Shown here piece by piece: positions 41,501 to 48,424 of a stretch of 64,000 nucleotides of DNA. Every line of letters begins with the position of its first letter. The first letter of the stretch is position 1. The notes below the pieces were generated by a model. The model worked only from the letters and a program-made list of their open reading frames with translations. It was not told where the DNA came from and made no database searches. A program made the translations under genes and the position numbers. Source of the stretch: an uncultured Eubacteriales bacterium (lineage in GTDB: Bacteria > Bacillota > Clostridia > Oscillospirales > CAG-272); assembly GCA_905210485.1 (NCBI GenBank), contig CAJLXA010000004.1, positions 1 through 64,000 of the forward strand. The letters run 5' to 3'.

Positions 41501-43880
41501 CGTAGTTCGTGCCGGTCGTCCAGGGAGAGTTCTTGGCAAGGAACGTATACGGAATCGAAGCGACCGGATTGTCCGGATCGTTCTTCGGCGCAATGATGAC
41601 CGTAATATTGTTGTTGTTTTCCGACGCCACGTTCATATAGAGATCGAACGTGCCGGAAGCCGTGGCGGTGAACGTGTGCGTCACACTGCCGCCGCGGAAC
41701 TGAATACCGCCGCCGCGGGTAGCGCCGTTCACGGTGGGGGCGTTGCCGTTCCCCGCGCTGCCGCTATAAGTGCCGGCGGCCGAGGCGTCCACATACATGG
41801 AGCCTGCCGTCTGCTTTGTTTCCAGCGCAAGCGAGAGGTTGTAAACGCCGATGGAAACGTCTTCGCCGCCATCGGGGCAAACGCTGAATGTAAAGTTATG
41901 TGTACCTTTTGTGAGGTAAATGAAGCCGAGCGTATCGCTTACGGCATAGGTCTCGTTCTGATTTTCCGCGGCGACCGTAAGATCCTTGTCGCCGTTGGTC
42001 TTGGCCTCTGTCGCGCTGTTGCCGAGACGTGTGGCCAAAGCGTGCGCGATCTGTTTGTCGGAGGAAAGGGATACGTACTGGATATAGGTATCCGCGCGGT
42101 TGGTCTTACCGTAGAGACGGTATACGCCCTCCACCTCGATGTCGGCGGTGAACGTCAGGGTGCCCTTGTTCGGCACTTTGACGGTCTTGCCGTCCGAAAG
42201 GAGCGCACTGCCGCCGCCCATCGTCATATCCGCGGCATTGGCGGTGAAGATGGTTTTGGGATTTTCGGGTTCGCTTTCCGCGGTTTCCGGCTGATAGAAC
42301 AGGAAAATATCGGCGAGCGCCATCTGGAAATTGGACGAAAGCGTGAGCGTAAGTTCACCGGCAGGCAGAATCAGCGTGCCGAGTGCGTCCGTATACAGCG
42401 TAGCGCGCGACGCGTCCAGGTATTTCAGACCGGTAGCGGTAATTGCGGACGTCGCCACCGTATTGCCGTCGGCGTTCTTGGCGGCTATGCTCAGCGTTCT
42501 GCCATCCGGCAGAGCCGTCATAAGTCCGATTCTGTATTTGCCCGCAACGGGAACCGTTACGGTGTAATTGGCGTCGATTGTGGATTTGCCGGAGTTCGGG
42601 AAGTTCATAAACAGGAGATTGTTTACGCTCTTGCCGCCGAAATTCACCGTATTCTCACGGCTGACCGTCTGGGCGTCGGCATCTTTCAGATCTTCCGCGC
42701 CGAGCAGTACCGTGGTGTCTTCGATCTCGTCAGCCAACGTGAGGCGGGCGGCCGAAACCGAAAGCGGATTCTGTGCGCTTGCGGAAGAGGATACGACGCT
42801 GATCTTGTTTATCCCCGAATCCAGCGTGACAAAGCATTTGAAATCGACCATTTCCGCGTCGGAAGCCACGGCGCCGTCGTCGCTTACCGCGGTTTTGTCG
42901 GACAGCGACTGCATACGGGCGGTATAAGCGCGGTTATTCACATAGATCGTCACCGAGTTCAACTGTCCTTTGTTCGCCGCTTTCAGCGTAAGGCCGTAAA
43001 CGCCCGGCAGGGCTTTATCCACCGTAAACGAAAGTCCGGCTACGGAAGTCGGCAGGACGATGGTCTTATCGTAACCGTCGGTGGCGGCGACCGTTCTGGC
43101 GTCGGTGTTCGCGGCGGTAAAGTTTTCGCCGTCAAGGCCGCAGACAGCCATCACGCGGCGAAGCGTTCTGGCGGTATAGTATACCGATTCGGTGTCCTCT
43201 TCGTTTTCCCTGTATTTATTAAGGAAATAATCCGAGAGTTCGTAAAGCGTGGTCGCGGCACCGTATTCGCCGTCGGCAGAACCGAAAACATCGCCGGCCG
43301 CACGCGTATAGGTAATCGTGGTATTGCCGTCTTTCGTCAGGGCGAGAAACGCGCAATAGACAAGGCCGTAACCCTTATAGGCGTCCGCAGTCTGGTAACC
43401 TTCGGAAAAAACGGTCGTATAGGCGAAGGTCGCTTCCGTCGCGCTATATGTAAGGAAACGCATCGTCGCATAATCGGGACGAACGCCGTTTTCCTTCGTG
43501 GCATACACCGTAACGGCGGCGACATACGAGTCCTCCGCGGTATCGTTCACGAATCCCGCTTCGGTCTTTTTCACCTTCATGTTATCGGCGGTATAACGGC
43601 TTTCACCCCGTTTTTCGCCGATACCCATCATGGCGCCGTAAGCAACGGTATAACCTTTGGCTTCCAAAGCCTTTACCGCCGCCTGATCAACGCGGAACAG
43701 GGAACGGATGCCGGGTTCTTCTTTATACCGTGCGGCAAGCCCCTCATACGTGATGATTTCTTCCGCCGTATCCGGCTCGCTCGCCAGAGCGGGCAGGGAC
43801 GACAGGAAAACGCTGCACAGCATCACCGCCAGAAGCAGGACGGTTACGAGGCCGTGTACGTTTCGTTTTGCTTTTTTCAT
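35562..43880 (-). CDS. Giant secreted multi-modular protein with C-terminal metallophosphoesterase
   Basis: The 2,772-residue protein (ATG at 43880, after GGAGG) has a signal peptide ending near LPALASE. Residues 35-240 hold a domain with EAKGYTVAYGAMMGIG. A run of beta-sandwich modules follows; at least eight carry a V-x-x-x-G-x-Y/F-x-L/I strand (VEGVYRLYG, KEGAYAIDL, TAGVYTLEA, ASGTFDLYM, EDGAYDLSV), recalling CBM6/35-like folds. An SGNH-like module (about 1010-1190) has lost its catalytic residues. From about 1990 comes a metallophosphoesterase with LTDTHYTG, ILGDQAMND, NGNHDY, VSHLI and YGDVHDEE all intact, then a beta C-terminus shared with the 30867 lipoprotein. No LPxTG, SLH or dockerin was seen. 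Substrate is unknown; carbohydrate-linked phosphoesters are plausible. Confidence 0.88.
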   Translation of the reverse strand: MKKAKRNVHGLVTVLLLAVMLCSVFLSSLPALASEPDTAEEIITYEGLAARYKEEPGIRSLFRVDQAAVKALEAKGYTVAYGAMMGIGEKRGESRYTADNMKVKKTEAGFVNDTAEDSYVAAVTVYATKENGVRPDYATMRFLTYSATEATFAYTTVFSEGYQTADAYKGYGLVYCAFLALTKDGNTTITYTRAAGDVFGSADGEYGAATTLYELSDYFLNKYRENEEDTESVYYTARTLRRVMAVCGLDGENFTAANTDARTVAATDGYDKTIVLPTSVAGLSFTVDKALPGVYGLTLKAANKGQLNSVTIYVNNRAYTARMQSLSDKTAVSDDGAVASDAEMVDFKCFVTLDSGINKISVVSSSASAQNPLSVSAARLTLADEIEDTTVLLGAEDLKDADAQTVSRENTVNFGGKSVNNLLFMNFPNSGKSTIDANYTVTVPVAGKYRIGLMTALPDGRTLSIAAKNADGNTVATSAITATGLKYLDASRATLYTDALGTLILPAGELTLTLSSNFQMALADIFLFYQPETAESEPENPKTIFTANAADMTMGGGSALLSDGKTVKVPNKGTLTFTADIEVEGVYRLYGKTNRADTYIQYVSLSSDKQIAHALATRLGNSATEAKTNGDKDLTVAAENQNETYAVSDTLGFIYLTKGTHNFTFSVCPDGGEDVSIGVYNLSLALETKQTAGSMYVDASAAGTYSGSAGNGNAPTVNGATRGGGIQFRGGSVTHTFTATASGTFDLYMNVASENNNNITVIIAPKNDPDNPVASIPYTFLAKNSPWTTGTNYAFSNASIAVIDTKIAEGISLVKGTEYTVTVQNGNNTNIGYTDFRFVCRELAKEKAYTTVDTSYNAGLLSDAGLPYSADNGYYTDLIFIRDAGTTLTFTAAAGYVNDYAKAPAVLVYTLRNGEYTYDAEATENLTANGYSAVSGTYASCRAVGGRLVYTVTTEKNNTCLRFAAKANGKDALSLAADAYSGAVYTLTPADESRLFAESTGNTLYDEALKNKTLAVIGSADTLGHGLYHEVCTVFGMMGAKYDMTTTVYTVPAYAASDTLSIPSADIVLIFGSNADYLADSSLDAYRNGLAQVIAAAQADASRTVVAVSAIPSDGAANAAGNTAAAYKDAFQTLMQTSGIVFFDPASDSGLDFSDAETVASCVKNGALSEVGHRRIYTAFEKFVSRALPNPDNITVSLADAVLGQAVRLSDGTVLLRAVGDTTYALTFTVNVRTAGVYTLEADVNRLGGRVYAIGAASDKVNGKAFASLDGTADYTVKNPSDEDFRVSAKKETLTLLQMYLAAGDNTVTLYCLKENDNDYPVGVSNLVFRRSAVSGEDCARIPASSLTGGTADTMTGGRVLTDGTSVTYEFTAEDTGFYNFYALLGADNTTTLSFIVTRLADNKTVGNCSVTVPAGRAFVLSDTDIGGDILLESGKTYRVTLTADGNVTVGDLLLKKIGTPANSLTLDTMTVSLGAQADLRVRATGLPIGKVLCLAYDKADSLVGSTYAVKSEYTEELTFTVTPIESATIASVRVFMVDTDYHTASEILVCRGENSVKKIDASAFSVTKSESETFAHIPYAFAVHADEMNATSGASLLDDGETRLFRNGNTATFTVYAEKEGAYAIDLKCNTTGGYIQYVNIRNETYAAFNKHGSAEARLGKSTIWPTATQDSDYAVSAEVRYGAFDGEAESYIWLLAGENKLNISITVNQTGTCLGLDSIAFTPSALMKADGASVVYASSEIKTADTSLTNVLGKSGTLGSSINLYQNGFFLRGSKDYPSIVYFDVTVPEDGAYDLSVLGSTEGPVITVSAESNSFLPIKKIFGKQTLGDCSTTAMPLSVGTLNLKAGTHTLKMVVSSGYFHFNLMALTRVGDYSEDETIAISPSYMLEDKDTGVFDLTMDIIDCTGKTYKILVDVTGEDANGNAFAYQLTSLHKNYGSVQTFNGTAQNGINTITVSACVYEYDEETGALGELVYTMKPNTYKSEETLRTFLLTDTHYTGTNALQQVKYYNGTTLKTSQRFGWTVGNQKSLKEFNYYTAEYDIYGWTSDEKLQRIMDEVIEKYKNGEFDLLFILGDQAMNDAPYVKFEINNVTYKDLLKKGNTVYNDPEGPTCADFWESPINVSNVVKKLFFDQLSANGIPYYITNGNHDYQYTYSKNKDDLDFTPWENMYHYAELLGHRTETDNGSYLRDDNDEYIHYSDSDSVNFLVRVIRRNGEVKILTPMTEAELSAFKEKYASDTNCYDFYVSEETVTDADEKLGAFVMTNGFGMDTYQYFTDVGVITIDGVKNYTGQTIRYSSAALKQDMIKSMLDRTVSEGYGQTFMVSHLIIKSDMEMMIDGYDNVQGAFYGDVHDEEHYYATIPYWVVGHFSSAYDIDYYYADIDGDGNTEPDNQYYYDRGNPKIGNRIWGDFSRHSWNYMVLRVHGDTSYATRVHPSFFLENGTQARLTFDTVTGWDAKYVRATAPASLAAHNFYYVYKGDTKLYTEAEATAKGKTGARKVFVGGDAVTVGQSFSYLVEEYTKGTFMSYKYRIDTAGNVYTLSGQLLGQAEGLTLARSGVFTAMSDEGKAVTFNGATYYLVGVHGDISGHYLYDEKGDWVYVDQNGDYVFYTAVEKTSEASMQTFNATYGRDLDIPYQREWFYKNKAGELVSLESTLAESRTNGGQNIVITDIYLVTAEDVQNHAYFKQSKYYVDPAVNTASTVSSQIVIRDGKIVAGEGYCHFSYVHTLTYADSSTVTESDVRRETDANGNVIYGMYIPYMEYLGEWFNR

Positions 43881-43948
43881 GTGCAAAATCCTCCTTTTTC
43901 CGTTATATTGGTACAGAATTTTATGCATAATGATGGTATCACGCTTAT

Positions 43949-43977
43949 ATTATAGCAAACCCAAACGCTACTGTCTT
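43949..43977 (-). promoter_or_regulatory. Promoter of the giant gene
   Basis: Minus strand AAGACA (43972-43977, weak -35), 17-base spacer, TATAAT (43949-43954, perfect). A GATACC/GGTATC sequence at the start point is also found in the metallophosphoesterase operator at 33005-33027. The weak -35 suits an activated promoter. Confidence 0.65.
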
Positions 43978-44068
43978 GTGCAATCCTCAACTTATTGTGT
44001 GTTTTCTAAAAAATTTACAAAAAAAATAGGTATTTTCTGCAAATTTTGTATGTTTTTTGAAAAAACAG

Positions 44069-44097
44069 TTGTAAATATCCCTGTCATATGTTACAAT
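44069..44097 (+). promoter_or_regulatory. Promoter of the AraC regulator
   Basis: TTGTAA (44069-44074), 17-base spacer, TACAAT (44092-44097), about 55 bases before the start codon. The two hexamers are themselves an inverted repeat (TTGTAA/TTACAA). Confidence 0.7.
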
Positions 44098-44156
44098 GAA
44101 AGAGAAACGTGCCGGGTCACTGCGCCCCGCGTCGCAAAGCAAAGGAGACCGGAAAA

Positions 44157-45104
44157 ATGAACAGTAATCATTATAATCAAATGTTATCTTTGGACATCAG
44201 AGTGGCGCCCGGAAGTGAAACCGTCTACTGCCTCATGCAACCGGAGAGTCCGGGAAAAATACGCCCCGCCGTGGAATACGATTGCCTGTTCCGCGTCGGA
44301 AAAACGCGTTGCACGCCGGACTACTACTGTCATTTCTACCCGGCTTATCACACCTGCTTCATGTATTTTATATCCGGTTCGGGAACGCTCTACCACGACA
44401 AGACGGAGTATCACCCCGTGACGGGCGATCTCTTTATCCTGCATGCCGGCTCCGAATGGGAATATATGACCGATCCGAAAGACCCGTGGGAACTGATATG
44501 GCTGAACAGCCAGACGTCCATCGGCGGTGCACTTCTGGAAATGTACGAACTGGAAGACAAAGTATGCGTTCACAATGCGGACGTCTACCCCGTTATGAAC
44601 ACGATTTTCGACATCATGTCCCATGTGGACAAACGTCCGTGGGAACTGCGCGACAACGTGATGAACCGTTTTCTTCATCTGATACAGCAGACCGCGCAGG
44701 CGGCGCAGTTCCGCCACGGCGACACAAAACAGCTCCGTGACGCCAACATCATGAAAGAATATATCGACGCGCACATCATGGAAAATATACGTCTGTCCGA
44801 CGTCAGCCGTCTTGTTTACCGCTCCGACGGCGGCGCAACCACGATCTTCCGAAAAGCCTACGGACTTTCGGTCAAAGAATATATTCTGCAGACGAAACTG
44901 GAGATCGCGTCACGGCTCCTGATCGAAACGCCGTATACCGTCACGGCGATCTCGGACATGCTGACATTCTGCGACGCACAGCATTTCTCGCGTATTTTCC
45001 GCTCCCGGTACAACATGGCGCCGCTGGCTTACCGTAAAAACATGCGGGAGATCGACTCCCGGAACAGCGGCGTTTCCCACGAGGTCCGATTGCCGGAAAG
45101 ATAA
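44157..45104 (+). CDS. AraC family transcriptional regulator with cupin-like sensor domain
   Basis: The 315-residue protein (ATG at 44157, after AAAGGAG) has an N-terminal AraC-type beta-barrel sensor (about 40-150, with FISGSGTLYHD and HPVTGDLFILHAG) and a C-terminal double HTH (about 205-305: KEYIDAHIMENIRLSDVSR, then ISDMLTFCDAQHFSRIFR and the closing PLAYRKNM). Such regulators usually sense a sugar or sugar derivative and activate nearby genes. It is divergent from the giant gene across 276 bases, the best candidate target. The missing glycine in the first HTH (DGGATTIFRKAYG) looks normal for the family. Confidence 0.93.
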   Translation: MNSNHYNQMLSLDIRVAPGSETVYCLMQPESPGKIRPAVEYDCLFRVGKTRCTPDYYCHFYPAYHTCFMYFISGSGTLYHDKTEYHPVTGDLFILHAGSEWEYMTDPKDPWELIWLNSQTSIGGALLEMYELEDKVCVHNADVYPVMNTIFDIMSHVDKRPWELRDNVMNRFLHLIQQTAQAAQFRHGDTKQLRDANIMKEYIDAHIMENIRLSDVSRLVYRSDGGATTIFRKAYGLSVKEYILQTKLEIASRLLIETPYTVTAISDMLTFCDAQHFSRIFRSRYNMAPLAYRKNMREIDSRNSGVSHEVRLPER

Positions 45105-45134
45105 CCGCAAAAAAGGTCTGCCCCCGAAAAACGA

Positions 45135-45170
45135 CAGCAGGAATACAAATGAACGTTTGTATTCCTGCTG
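45135..45170 (+). terminator. Terminator of the AraC regulator
   Basis: Perfect 15-bp stem (45135-45149 with 45156-45170), loop TGAACG, then ATTTTT. Confidence 0.9.
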
Positions 45171-45261
45171 ATTTTTATGATACGGAAGAAAGAGAGGCAG
45201 GGGCAACCTACCGTTTGCCGGGCGGTAAAAGCGCGTCTTCCGGCGCGGCCGAAAAATACGG

Positions 45262-46776
45262 TCAGTCGGCCGGAAACACGACGGCGATCTCCGACAGCCG
45301 CGTAAGAACGTCCTGCTTCAGGCTGATGAACGCGACATAGCGGCGCAGGGCGCCGTTGCCGTAATAGGCATTATAGGCGGTTTCGTAGGCTTTCTGTTTT
45401 TCGGCGTCGGTGCTGTTTGTCATATACGCGAGATACTCATTATAGATCCCGTTCAGTTTATCGTCGGCAACGGTGACGCCGAGCGCCTTGGCGGCCGCGT
45501 GGTAAATGAGATACTCCTCCACATTGGTTTCGGCGAGTTCCCGGATCCTGTTTTCCACCTCTTCTTCGGTGGCCGGCGTTCCGTCGGTATTTTTAAACAG
45601 CGTCTTTTCATAATCCAATAAGGTAGGATACTGTGAACTGCCGTTCTTTTCGACATAGACGTCGTACTCCACACGGATATACGCCCGCACCTCGGTCTCC
45701 GCGGCGGTAAGCGCTTTTTTCGGATAAGCGGTCACAGTGGCAAGACGGTACAGTTCCGCGTCACAGGCTTCGGACAGGGCGCTTTTATAGGTTTCGTTCT
45801 CCACGCTCTGCAGATACGATTTCACCACGGCGCGGAACTCTTCCACGGCGTTTTCGGAGTCAATCTTGCCACCCGTCACTTCCTTAATAAATTCGCGCGT
45901 CAATTCCGGAATAACGGGGCGCGTGAAGGACAGAGGAACGATATGAAAGGTAACGTTTTTTCCGACGTAGTTTTTGAAGTCGGTATTTTCGTAACTTTCG
46001 GGCAGGGTCAGCGTAATGTCGAAAGTTTTCTCTTCGGTAATGACGAAATGCGGCGTAATATCCGCTTTGATGATCCGGCTGTATTCGTCAATGTAACTAT
46101 AGGCTTCCTTTGCGGTCTCGCCAATCGTGAGGCCGATCAGAGAAGCGTTCAGATTTTTTTCAAAGTCGCTGTCGGCGCGGGAAAGATCCATACGGGAAAA
46201 GGCGCGGCTTTCCGCCAGCCTTACGATGGCGCCGTCGGTATCTTCATAATAAAAGACAATACTGGCGATAACGGTATCGTTTTCTTTGACCGTACCGCTT
46301 TTTGTCTCCACAAGTTTATAGTCCGACGGGACAAGGGCGCTGTTTATGATCGGATCTTCAAACTCCGCGTCACGATCCTTGATGAAACTGTCGCCGCCTT
46401 CGCCGAGCAGAACGCTCACGGTCTTTCCCGTATAATTGGTAAGCCCCTCTATCGGGCGGCCGTTTTCCGCCGTGGCATAATACAGGAATGTCAGCGTGTC
46501 GCCCGCCGCGACCGCCACATCGGTCAGTTCTTTATCGCTTGCGGCCTTTTTTTGAAGTTCCGCGATATAGTCGTTTACGTCCTGATCGCCGACAACGGCG
46601 GCGGGTTTCACTTTAACGGTGAAACCGTTCAGCGTTGCGCTGTCAAGCGACACATAGGGGGTCAGATTTTCACGCGCATAATCATAGACGGCATTTCCGC
46701 AGGAAAAAAGTCCGCCGACGAGGATCGTGAGGACAAGAAAAAGGGGGATATGCGCGAGGCGCTTTTTCTGTTTCAT
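45262..46776 (-). CDS. Trigger-factor-like lipoprotein
   Basis: The 504-residue protein (ATG at 46776, after GGAAG) has a signal sequence and lipobox GLFSCGNA, so it is surface-anchored. The mature part has a trigger-factor-like layout: an N-terminal beta domain (GFTVKVKPAAVVGDQDVNDYI), an FKBP-like insert region with AAGDTLTFLYYATAENGRPI, and a helical C-terminal domain with EVEN-RIRELAETNVEEYLIYHA and ALGVTVADDKLNGIY. It may fold or hold exported proteins, like PrsA does in other Bacillota. A similar protein lies at 48425-50533. A perfect TGTAAA/TTTACA palindrome lies 72 bases upstream of the start. Function is inferred only from the fold. Confidence 0.82.
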   Translation of the reverse strand: MKQKKRLAHIPLFLVLTILVGGLFSCGNAVYDYARENLTPYVSLDSATLNGFTVKVKPAAVVGDQDVNDYIAELQKKAASDKELTDVAVAAGDTLTFLYYATAENGRPIEGLTNYTGKTVSVLLGEGGDSFIKDRDAEFEDPIINSALVPSDYKLVETKSGTVKENDTVIASIVFYYEDTDGAIVRLAESRAFSRMDLSRADSDFEKNLNASLIGLTIGETAKEAYSYIDEYSRIIKADITPHFVITEEKTFDITLTLPESYENTDFKNYVGKNVTFHIVPLSFTRPVIPELTREFIKEVTGGKIDSENAVEEFRAVVKSYLQSVENETYKSALSEACDAELYRLATVTAYPKKALTAAETEVRAYIRVEYDVYVEKNGSSQYPTLLDYEKTLFKNTDGTPATEEEVENRIRELAETNVEEYLIYHAAAKALGVTVADDKLNGIYNEYLAYMTNSTDAEKQKAYETAYNAYYGNGALRRYVAFISLKQDVLTRLSEIAVVFPAD

Positions 46777-46847
46777 AGATCTTCCTTCTTTATCATTCTG
46801 TTTTCCGAACATCTCCGCGCGGCGTGCCGCACGCACAAATGTAATGC

Positions 46848-46869
46848 AATGTAAACATTTCTTTACATT
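46848..46869. repeat. Palindrome AATGTAAA-N6-TTTACATT upstream of the trigger-factor-like gene
   Basis: Eight-bp perfect arms (46848-46855 with 46862-46869), spacer CATTTC. It lies in the 108-base gap between DUF2156 and the trigger-factor-like gene. Third and longest copy of the pattern seen at 8326 and 11030. Confidence 0.65.
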
Positions 46870-46884
46870 TGATTCTGGTACCGG

Positions 46885-47814
46885 TTATATACCGTTATCC
46901 GTATCGGGGAAACGGACGGTCACTTTATACTTGCAAAGGAGCGCTTCCGGCCGATAGGATTCCTTTGAACGGCGGAGGCCTTCGTCCCCGTCGTCCTCCT
47001 CGCGGTTCACATACCGTATGTCCGCCGCCACGCGGGAGACGGCTTCACGGACAAGAAGCGGATACGCGCCGCGTATCTCGCGCCGCGCCTTTTCCACATG
47101 CATATAGAAAACGCCGCGGCGGATTTCTCCGATGGAGAAGCCGATGATGTCCCCGTTCACTTCAAGAACAAAGCCGATACATTCCGCTTCACGCATGGCG
47201 CGGATAAGCCTTTCCGCCGCCGCGCCCTCCCGCCGGGCGCCGGGGGAATCATCCTCTTCGGACAATCGGTAATCGCGGTAAAACGACAGCAGAGACTCCG
47301 TATCGTTTTCCGTGATTTCGCGGAACGTATACTGTTCATACGTATTCAGGAACGCATGAATATGATTGCGTTTGGCCGCCAGTTTTTTTCCGGCAAACGT
47401 GGAAAGCGACTGCGCGGAATACAGATAATCGGATTCCGCGTCGCTGTAGGTGCATGTCGCGCGGCCGGGATAGCAGGCACAGACGGCCATGGCCTGTTCC
47501 TCCGTCAGCGCCGACAGCGTAACGTCGCCGTGCGTTTCGCGGTGGAGGGCTTCCGTAATCTCGGCTTCGTGACCCGTTATCGGAGACGCGGGCGCGTAAA
47601 CACGGTGAAGTTCCGCGCCTGCGTCCCGTTCATCGGCGACCTCGTCCGTGGCCGACAGAAAGGGAACGCCATAGACCGTTCCGAATGTGATCCGATAAAA
47701 ATCCGCCCACATATACAGGTAGCCGAGCGTCATATCGGCAAAAAGCGTTTCCGCCCCGGCAATATGGCGCGAAAGAAGCGACAGGTTATTCTTGGTTACG
47801 GGCAAAAAATTCAT
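46885..47814 (-). CDS. DUF2156 domain protein (phosphatidylglycerol lysyltransferase C-terminal-like)
   Basis: The 309-residue protein is a double GNAT-fold protein resembling the soluble half of MprF-type aminoacyl-PG synthases. It has an N-terminal [18 protein letters not shown] segment, [14 protein letters not shown] in the middle, and a C-terminal GNAT core with [16 protein letters not shown] and [20 protein letters not shown], the family hallmark. No membrane segments are present. The start overlaps the rnhA stop by four bases. Some relatives are N-acyl- or aminoacyl-transferases; the substrate is unknown. Confidence 0.87.
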   Translation of the reverse strand: MNFLPVTKNNLSLLSRHIAGAETLFADMTLGYLYMWADFYRITFGTVYGVPFLSATDEVADERDAGAELHRVYAPASPITGHEAEITEALHRETHGDVTLSALTEEQAMAVCACYPGRATCTYSDAESDYLYSAQSLSTFAGKKLAAKRNHIHAFLNTYEQYTFREITENDTESLLSFYRDYRLSEEDDSPGARREGAAAERLIRAMREAECIGFVLEVNGDIIGFSIGEIRRGVFYMHVEKARREIRGAYPLLVREAVSRVAADIRYVNREEDDGDEGLRRSKESYRPEALLCKYKVTVRFPDTDNGI

Positions 47815-48260
47815 ACTGCGGCACCGCGGAAAGAATCGGCGGCCGCCGTGGCGAGCGCGTCACAGCGCTCGTTATAGGCGTGGCCGTCATGACCCTTTAC
47901 CCAGATGAAATTCACGTTGTGCAAAGAGAGAAGCGAAGAAAGTTTTTCCCAGAGGTCGATATTCTTCACCTCGTCTTTTTTGCCGCGGCGGTAATTCTGA
48001 CGTTGCCAGCCGGCGATCCAGCCGAGGGTGACGGCATCGACAAGGTATTTGGAGTCCGAACACAATTCGACGTGGCATGGCTCGCGCAGAGCGGAAAGGC
48101 CGTTTATGGCGGCGAGAAGTTCCATGCGGTTATTGGTCGTGACGGGTTCGCCGCCCGACATCTCTTTTTCATGCTCGCCGTAAACGAGAATACAGCCCCA
48201 GCCGCCCGGTCCGGGATTTCCGCGGCAGGCGCCGTCCGTATAGATTTTGACTTCTTTCAT
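47811..48260 (-). CDS. rnhA: Ribonuclease HI
   Basis: RNase HI cuts the RNA strand of RNA-DNA hybrids. The 149-residue enzyme starts [20 protein letters not shown] and has the full active site at standard positions: D9, E47 (NNRMELLAA), D69 (CSDSKYLVD), H124 (VKGHDGH) and D134. The basic protrusion typical of E. coli-type enzymes is present ([11 protein letters not shown]). It is coupled to the DUF2156 gene downstream; the ribosome-binding site is weak. Confidence 0.97.
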   Translation of the reverse strand: MKEVKIYTDGACRGNPGPGGWGCILVYGEHEKEMSGGEPVTTNNRMELLAAINGLSALREPCHVELCSDSKYLVDAVTLGWIAGWQRQNYRRGKKDEVKNIDLWEKLSSLLSLHNVNFIWVKGHDGHAYNERCDALATAAADSFRGAAV

Positions 48261-48335
48261 ATATCCGATGTGTCCGTTTCCCGGCCGGTTCCGACCGATT
48301 TACATTAGAGAGAGGAGAGAAAAGTGCGTCTCTCC

Positions 48336-48379
48336 AAAACGAACCGCAGAGGTACTGTCTTCACCCTGCGGTTCGTTTT
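48336..48379 (-). terminator. Terminator of the 48425 gene
   Basis: Fourteen-bp stem (AAAACGAACCGCAG at 48336-48349 with its complement at 48366-48379) around a 16-base loop, with a short T-tract on the minus strand. Confidence 0.75.
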
Positions 48380-48424
48380 CCGGATTATACGCCGGCGGCG
48401 CATACGGCCGCGCGATATACCCGA

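Noticed and set aside
35694..43955. A 2,753-codon open frame on the plus strand opposite the giant gene
   Set aside because: It is codon-aligned antisense to a gene with a signal peptide and clear motifs, has no ribosome-binding site and no family resemblance. It arises because TTA, CTA and TCA codons are avoided.
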